Assembly: GCA_036924085.1 (NCBI GenBank)
Contig: JAVGWX010000018.1
Location: 25,642,063-25,706,062 of the forward strand
DNA: 64,000 nt
Reading direction: 5' to 3'
Origin: Ariolimax columbianus
Taxonomy: Eukaryota; Mollusca; Gastropoda; Stylommatophora; Arionidae
Position 1 is the first letter of the stretch. Each line of letters begins with the position of its first letter. Positions 38,301 through 44,300 of the stretch are shown one piece after another. The position numbers and the translations under genes were made by a program. The notes under the pieces were generated by a model, which was not told where the DNA came from, ran no database searches, and saw only the letters and a program-made list of their open reading frames with translations.

Positions 38301-41300
38301 CTTGCTAATTGAACTTGTTTTCATGTGACCTTTGCTAATTGAACTTGTTTTCATGTGACCCTTGCTAATTGAACTTGTTTTCATGTGACCCTTGCTAATT
38401 GAACTTGTTTTCATGTGACGTTTGCTAATTGAACTTGTTTTCATGTGACCCTTGCTAATTGAACTTGTTTTCACGTGACCCTTGCTAATTGAACTTGTTT
38501 TCATGTGACCTTTGCTAATTGAACTTGTTTTCATGTGACCCTTGCTAATTGAACTTGTTTTCATGTGACACTTGCTAATTGAACTTGTTTTCATGTGACC
38601 CTTGCTAATTGAACTTGTTTTCATGTGACCCTTGCTAATTGAACTTGTTTTCATGTGACCTTTGCTAATTGAACTTGTTTTCATGTGACCCTTGCTAATT
38701 GAACTTGTTTTCATGTGACCCTTGCTAATTGAACTTGTTTTCATGTGACCTTTGCTAATTGAACTTGTTTTCATGTGACCCTTGCTAATTGAACTTGTTT
38801 TCATGTGACACTTGCTAATTGAACTTGTTTTCATGTGACCCTTGCTAATTGAACTTGTTTTCATGTGACCCTTGCTAATTGAACTTGTTTTCATGTGACC
38901 TTTGCTAATTGAACTTGTTTTCATGTGACCCTTGCTAATTGAACTTGTTTTCATGTGACCCTTGCTAATTGAACTTGTTTTCATTTGACCTTTGCTAATT
39001 GAACTTGTTTTCATGTGACCCTTGCTAATTGAACTTGTTTTCATGTGACCCTTGCTAATTGAACTTGTCTTCGTGTGGCCTTTGGTTGTTGTTGTTTAAT
39101 GCCCACAATGAGTACATTTACTCTTTTGTGCGCCCTGAAAAGGATGTTAAGTGGCAGTGGTGGGTTGCAGTAGCTTTCCTCACATCCCGAGGAAATTCAA
39201 ACATGAGTAGACTATTTCTGGAACTTTTTGAAGCTACTTCATAAATGTGGGTATGTGAGTGAACAGGAGATATTGTGAATGTGTGTGTGTATGTTTTTGG
39301 GGTTGATTTTTTTTGGTGTACATGTTCATGTAATGTACTGGTATTGTCAAATGAACACATGACATTTTCCACAATACAGCATTGCCTTTTGGGTGGGAAG
39401 AAGCATATACAGCAGAAGGGATCAAATATTATATCAAGTAAGTCGTATGTCACAGTCTGTACTGTAGTTATGCTGTGTTATGTTCCATTATGTTATGGTG
39501 TGTTACATTATGTTATAGTGTGTAATGGTGTGTTACATTGTGTTATGGTGTTTTACTTTATGTTATGGTGTGTTATGTTTTATTATATTATGGTGTGTTA
39601 TGTTCCATTATGTTATGGTGTGTTATGTTGTGTTACATTATATTATGGTGTTTTACATTATGTTATGGGGAGTTACATTATGTTATGGTGTTTTACAATA
39701 TGTTATGGTGTGTTACATTATATTATGGTGTGTTATGTTATGTTTCATTATGTTATGGTGTGTTATGTTGTGTTATGGTATGTTACATTTTGTTATAGTG
39801 TGTTATGTTGTGTTACATTAGATTATGTTATGTTGTGTTACATTATGTTATGGTTTGTTATGTTGTGTTATGTTACATTTGTTTTTTGTTCTCTGTGTTT
39901 CAGGACTATACAATAAGAATGACTAAGTTGAAGGTTTCTTCTGATTTGTATATTTCCCAATGTCATTCAAGCACCTCTTATCTTTGTATTCTTATTTTGA
40001 TATCTTTATCTGTTCCTCCTACTCTGTCTATGTTACCACCAAGGATCAGCTTGACCCCATTATAACACGGTGTTTGAAATCCAATGAATTACATCCCAGT
40101 ATCTGCAGATTATATTAGGTTTTTCTAGCCATTTTTCTTCTTGAGGATATCCATAAAAGACATCCACATGACAGGGTGGAGGGATGTGTATGTAAAAATT
40201 GGACATGTGAAAGAGGGGGAATTTCACTCTTTCAGAACTTGATTCTTTTTAGGTTTCTTTTCAGCTGTAGAAAAATTTCCCTTTTACAACTGACTATTAC
40301 ACACCATAGCATAGACAAATATAGTACTCATTATATATCATTGTCAAGAAAAATGGGTACAGAAAATGAAAATATCAGTAAATTGATATTTCATTATTTG
40401 AAATAATAAATATGTTGTACTAAAAAAATAATTTAAGGGGTAGATAATTTATAAGTAAAAATATTGTAACTCACCATCCTTTTTCAATGGTCTGAATTGT
40501 TGATTTCCATTTGTCTATTAATTTTGTAGAAACGTATCCAAACTCCCTCAAAACACTGTTTATTTGATGCATTTATCTTCAAAAATGTTGAAATTAGGTA
40601 CATTTTTCCTCAATGACCAAATTCAATAAAAAAATATGTAAAAATTCACAACTTCCCTTATTTTTTCCATTATTTCCATAAGTTTTTTGTTTTGTTCAGC
40701 ACAGCTGTGCTTATCTTGTGTGGTATTCTCTAAAGCATGATTTAGCACACAGATGCAGCTTGTTCGAACAACCTGTGCAGTAATAACTCTGCTTTGCTTT
40801 CTTTTTTTTCTAAGCAGCACAATGTACGCACAGTGAGTTTTTTCCATCATAGTCAATGAGATGGGCTGCACCCTGGTATCTATCAAGCTCCATGTTCATT
40901 GGTTTTCTCCCTGGCTTAGATAATAGAACAGTCTGAAGGCTGCTAGGTGTCTCTGCTCCAACTAACTAACAGAGTTCCCCTATCAGGATATCCTTAAGTC
41001 CACAAAGGGCAAAGGCTTCTCGGTGTGAGGGCGGGGCGGCTCACGGTGTACAAAATGTGGGCATTGAGTTGAGTAATTTCCATCGCCCACATAAACACTT
41101 TCTTCCACTACTTGACTGTTTTTCTTGTGTGGTTTCCATAACATGATATCATCTGGTCCACTCTGTCACATCCATTCATTGAAAGGTTGTAGCTGTGAAT
41201 GGGTGATGGTTTCATAACTTGACTCCTACCCTCTATCCTTTGCTCATATGTGGCACTTCCACGTGTTGTCACCAGCTGGCAAGGCTTCTTAGATTTCTTA

Positions 41301-44300
41301 TCTCTCCAGCTGACACACATAACCTTTTCCTCATCGTTGATAAACCACTTTGCTTGATTCATGGATATCTTCTTGTTCTTTATTTCTGATGGAAAACCTC
41401 GTCTGTTTACATTTAGAGTTCCAGTGTAGTGGTGGTTTCTCTGCGCAAAAACTGAACAAGAGGCAGAGAAGAATAGTACCTGTCAGCAAACAAATGGTGA
41501 TGTCTTCCAGTAGTCTGTCAAAAACTTTAACAGCATGAGAAGAATTTGGCAATCAGGAAATAGCAATCAGTGCTGCCAGAAACTGTAAAAAAACATTCCT
41601 ATCAAGTGGTGTCCATTTGCTGAACGTTGAATGTTTTCGTGCTGGTGTATTCATGTCAAGTTTCTGCTGGGCACATTCATTGACATTATGAGGTTGTCAA
41701 CAATTGGTTCTTTCAGCAAGGAGAGAAAGCATTGAAGAGGTGAGCAATTTTCAATCAGATTTAGTCTGCTGCAAGAATTATTTGTCTGAAGTTAGATGCT
41801 CCAATGGCCTCTCCTTCTAAGGCATCACGCCACCCATCACCAGGCCTAGTAGTCCTCTGTGGTGTGGAATTTGTCTTTCTCCTTGCAGAATTGCCATTAT
41901 CACCATCAACTCTAGACGTACCTGTTATATCCTCTGAATCAATCGTATCGCTGCTGCTTGATGATGCAGGAACACTGATAGTCCCTGACTGGAAGCAACC
42001 ACCAACTAAGCCAGACCGTTTTGATTTCTTAACACTTCTAGGCCTACTAGTACTATCACTGTAATCGCTATCCTCTGAATCGTTAAGTTCTGTATCAGAA
42101 CCACTAACTAATAAGCTTTCAAACACAGTTCTAGCTTGTTCTGCACTGTATTGTTTTGGTCCAGTACCTGAAGTAAAAGCAGTGGGCGTGGCCATTATTT
42201 TGTAGGAATCAACAAAACAGTTTAGCTACTTCAAAACGCAAATATATCACTTATTCAGTTTCAAAACACATGTGACTCGAGTCAAATTTCACGAACGGAA
42301 GCTGTTCTAGTTCTGGTTGTAATTTTTAAGTAGTCTAGTTAACACAAAACCCGAATCACGACTCTTCAAAACAAAAACCGAATTATCGGATAATGGTCCT
42401 CTAGGGTTTAAAATAAGAGTACGTTATATCGGTCATTGGTCCGGAATGTGTTAAGTTGGAAGTAGACGTCCAGGTCACACATCATAAGACAACTCTCACT
42501 CACATACAAATCTAACAAGAGTAACAGCCCTTCTTATTTTTAAAAGCTTCTTGCTATCCAGCTAAACCTAGATAAATATTCTTTGTATTTTGTCTCTCTT
42601 TTGTCAAGTCTTCTAATCTTTCAAGACAACGAGAATATTTAGTAATTCAAATTTCACATAAATAAAATGAGTTCTCTGTATTAAAATGATGTAGTTGAGG
42701 CTGAAGATGCAGCACAGTGGATGAACTGTTTGCATCAGGGCCAGCGAATCACAGCTGACCAAGACCCCATTTTGCCTACAGGAATGGCCCTGGAAACGGG
42801 CAACACTAGAGTAGTCCAGCTAAGAGAATAGAGATTGCAATAGGAAGGCAAACCCAGTACCCAATAAAAGCTTAAATCGTATGTGCTGGTCCAAAGGGCG
42901 TAGATGTCGCAGTCTTTTGCTGTTCTCTATGACACAACGTCCTTTTCAGGACGAACGCCAAATAAGAAGATTATACTACGCTTTTACATCTGCACACAGT
43001 TTCATCCTAATAACAATGGCTGTGATAATGCTGCTGATTGTGTTAAGGGTTGCAGTGAGTGCACACACTGCAAGACATGAGTTAGTTAGTTGCCCATCGC
43101 AGGCGAAGATGGCGACAGCATCAGACATGTTTATTCAGTTGTGACTGTACAGTCCGATTTGAGCGTGACAAACTCTACCACATGTCGAGCACACATGAAC
43201 AGCATTTTTAGTTGGGCAGTCTTGCATTCTTTCCTTTCGTACAGCTCACTTTTCCTGCTCCTCCGTGATGGTCCTCTGCTCAGGGGTGCAAGCACCATGT
43301 GTCATGGCAGTGCGCCAGGCTGAGCAGTTCGGAGCAAGCAGGTCCTAGTCAGCAACATCAATGGAGAAACTTTTCAAAGAAACTTTTAGAGTGTCTTTGT
43401 ATCATTTCTTTTGTCCACCCTGCGAGCGATGTCCTGTCATGAACTCGCCGTACAACAGTTGTTTAGGAAGACGCTCATCTGACATGCGAACAACATGCCC
43501 TGTCCATCTGATCAGCGCTCTCTGTAGCAGCGTATGGATGCCAGAGCGTCTAGCCCTGCTGAGGAGTTGGGCACTCTCTCCTGCCAACTGATCCTGAGCA
43601 GTCTGCGGAGACAGTTTACATGGAAATGATTAAGTTTCCTGACATGCCTGCTATAGACGGTCGTCTGTTTCGCATGCGTACAAAAGGGTGGTTAGCACAA
43701 CAGCACGATACACACTACCGGTAATCTTTGTAGCAATGCCGATTCCCTGCCAGTCCCAAACATTTTCTCGTAGTCTTCCGAAAGCAGCACTCTCCTTGGA
43801 AATCCTGTTGTGGACATCAGAGTCAATATTTCCTTCTCTGGTGAGAAGAAATGATTACTGGCTAAAAACACATTATTTATTCTTCTTCATTCATCCTGAA
43901 AAAAACATTTGAGACGTTGAGTCATAGTTTACTACAGCGAGGCTGCGAAATCTGCACCTTCGGCCCAACACATTCAATTTCAGTACATCATTTATTGGAC
44001 CGAGTTTGTCTTCCTCTCAGCCAATCTGAATGGTTACTGTCTGTTTCCAAGATTACCACTTGAAGGCATAATAGGGTTTTGGTCAGTTATGGGTCACTGA
44101 CCTTGACACTTCTTCTTTGTTCGTTCTCAATCTCTACTACCAAACCCTAAAAAGGGCTTTGCAAGTAACGGAATGTTGTCTGAAGAACGGAATGCATTGT
44201 GAAGTAGTTTGCAGCTTGACTGCGATATTTGCATCTTTTGGTCCAACACATCCAACTTTAGCAGGAATTTTTTAGTACTGGCTTGGTCTTCTCTCTTCAA

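Noticed and set aside
36486..39044. 852-codon minus-strand reading frame with a 10-residue repeat
   Set aside because: It is the 30-bp tandem array read in its one stop-free frame. The period is a multiple of three, the array lies in an intron of the opposite-strand gene, and the flanking degenerate units break the pattern.
39275..39916. Tyr/Cys/Val-rich open frame of 213 codons
   Set aside because: It is translation of the 'tgttatggtg' low-complexity array and overlaps the true WW exon in another frame.
40623..42195. Functional domesticated piggyBac gene
   Set aside because: The centre of the domain is missing, and stops and frameshifts separate the remaining blocks; it reads as a decayed transposon.
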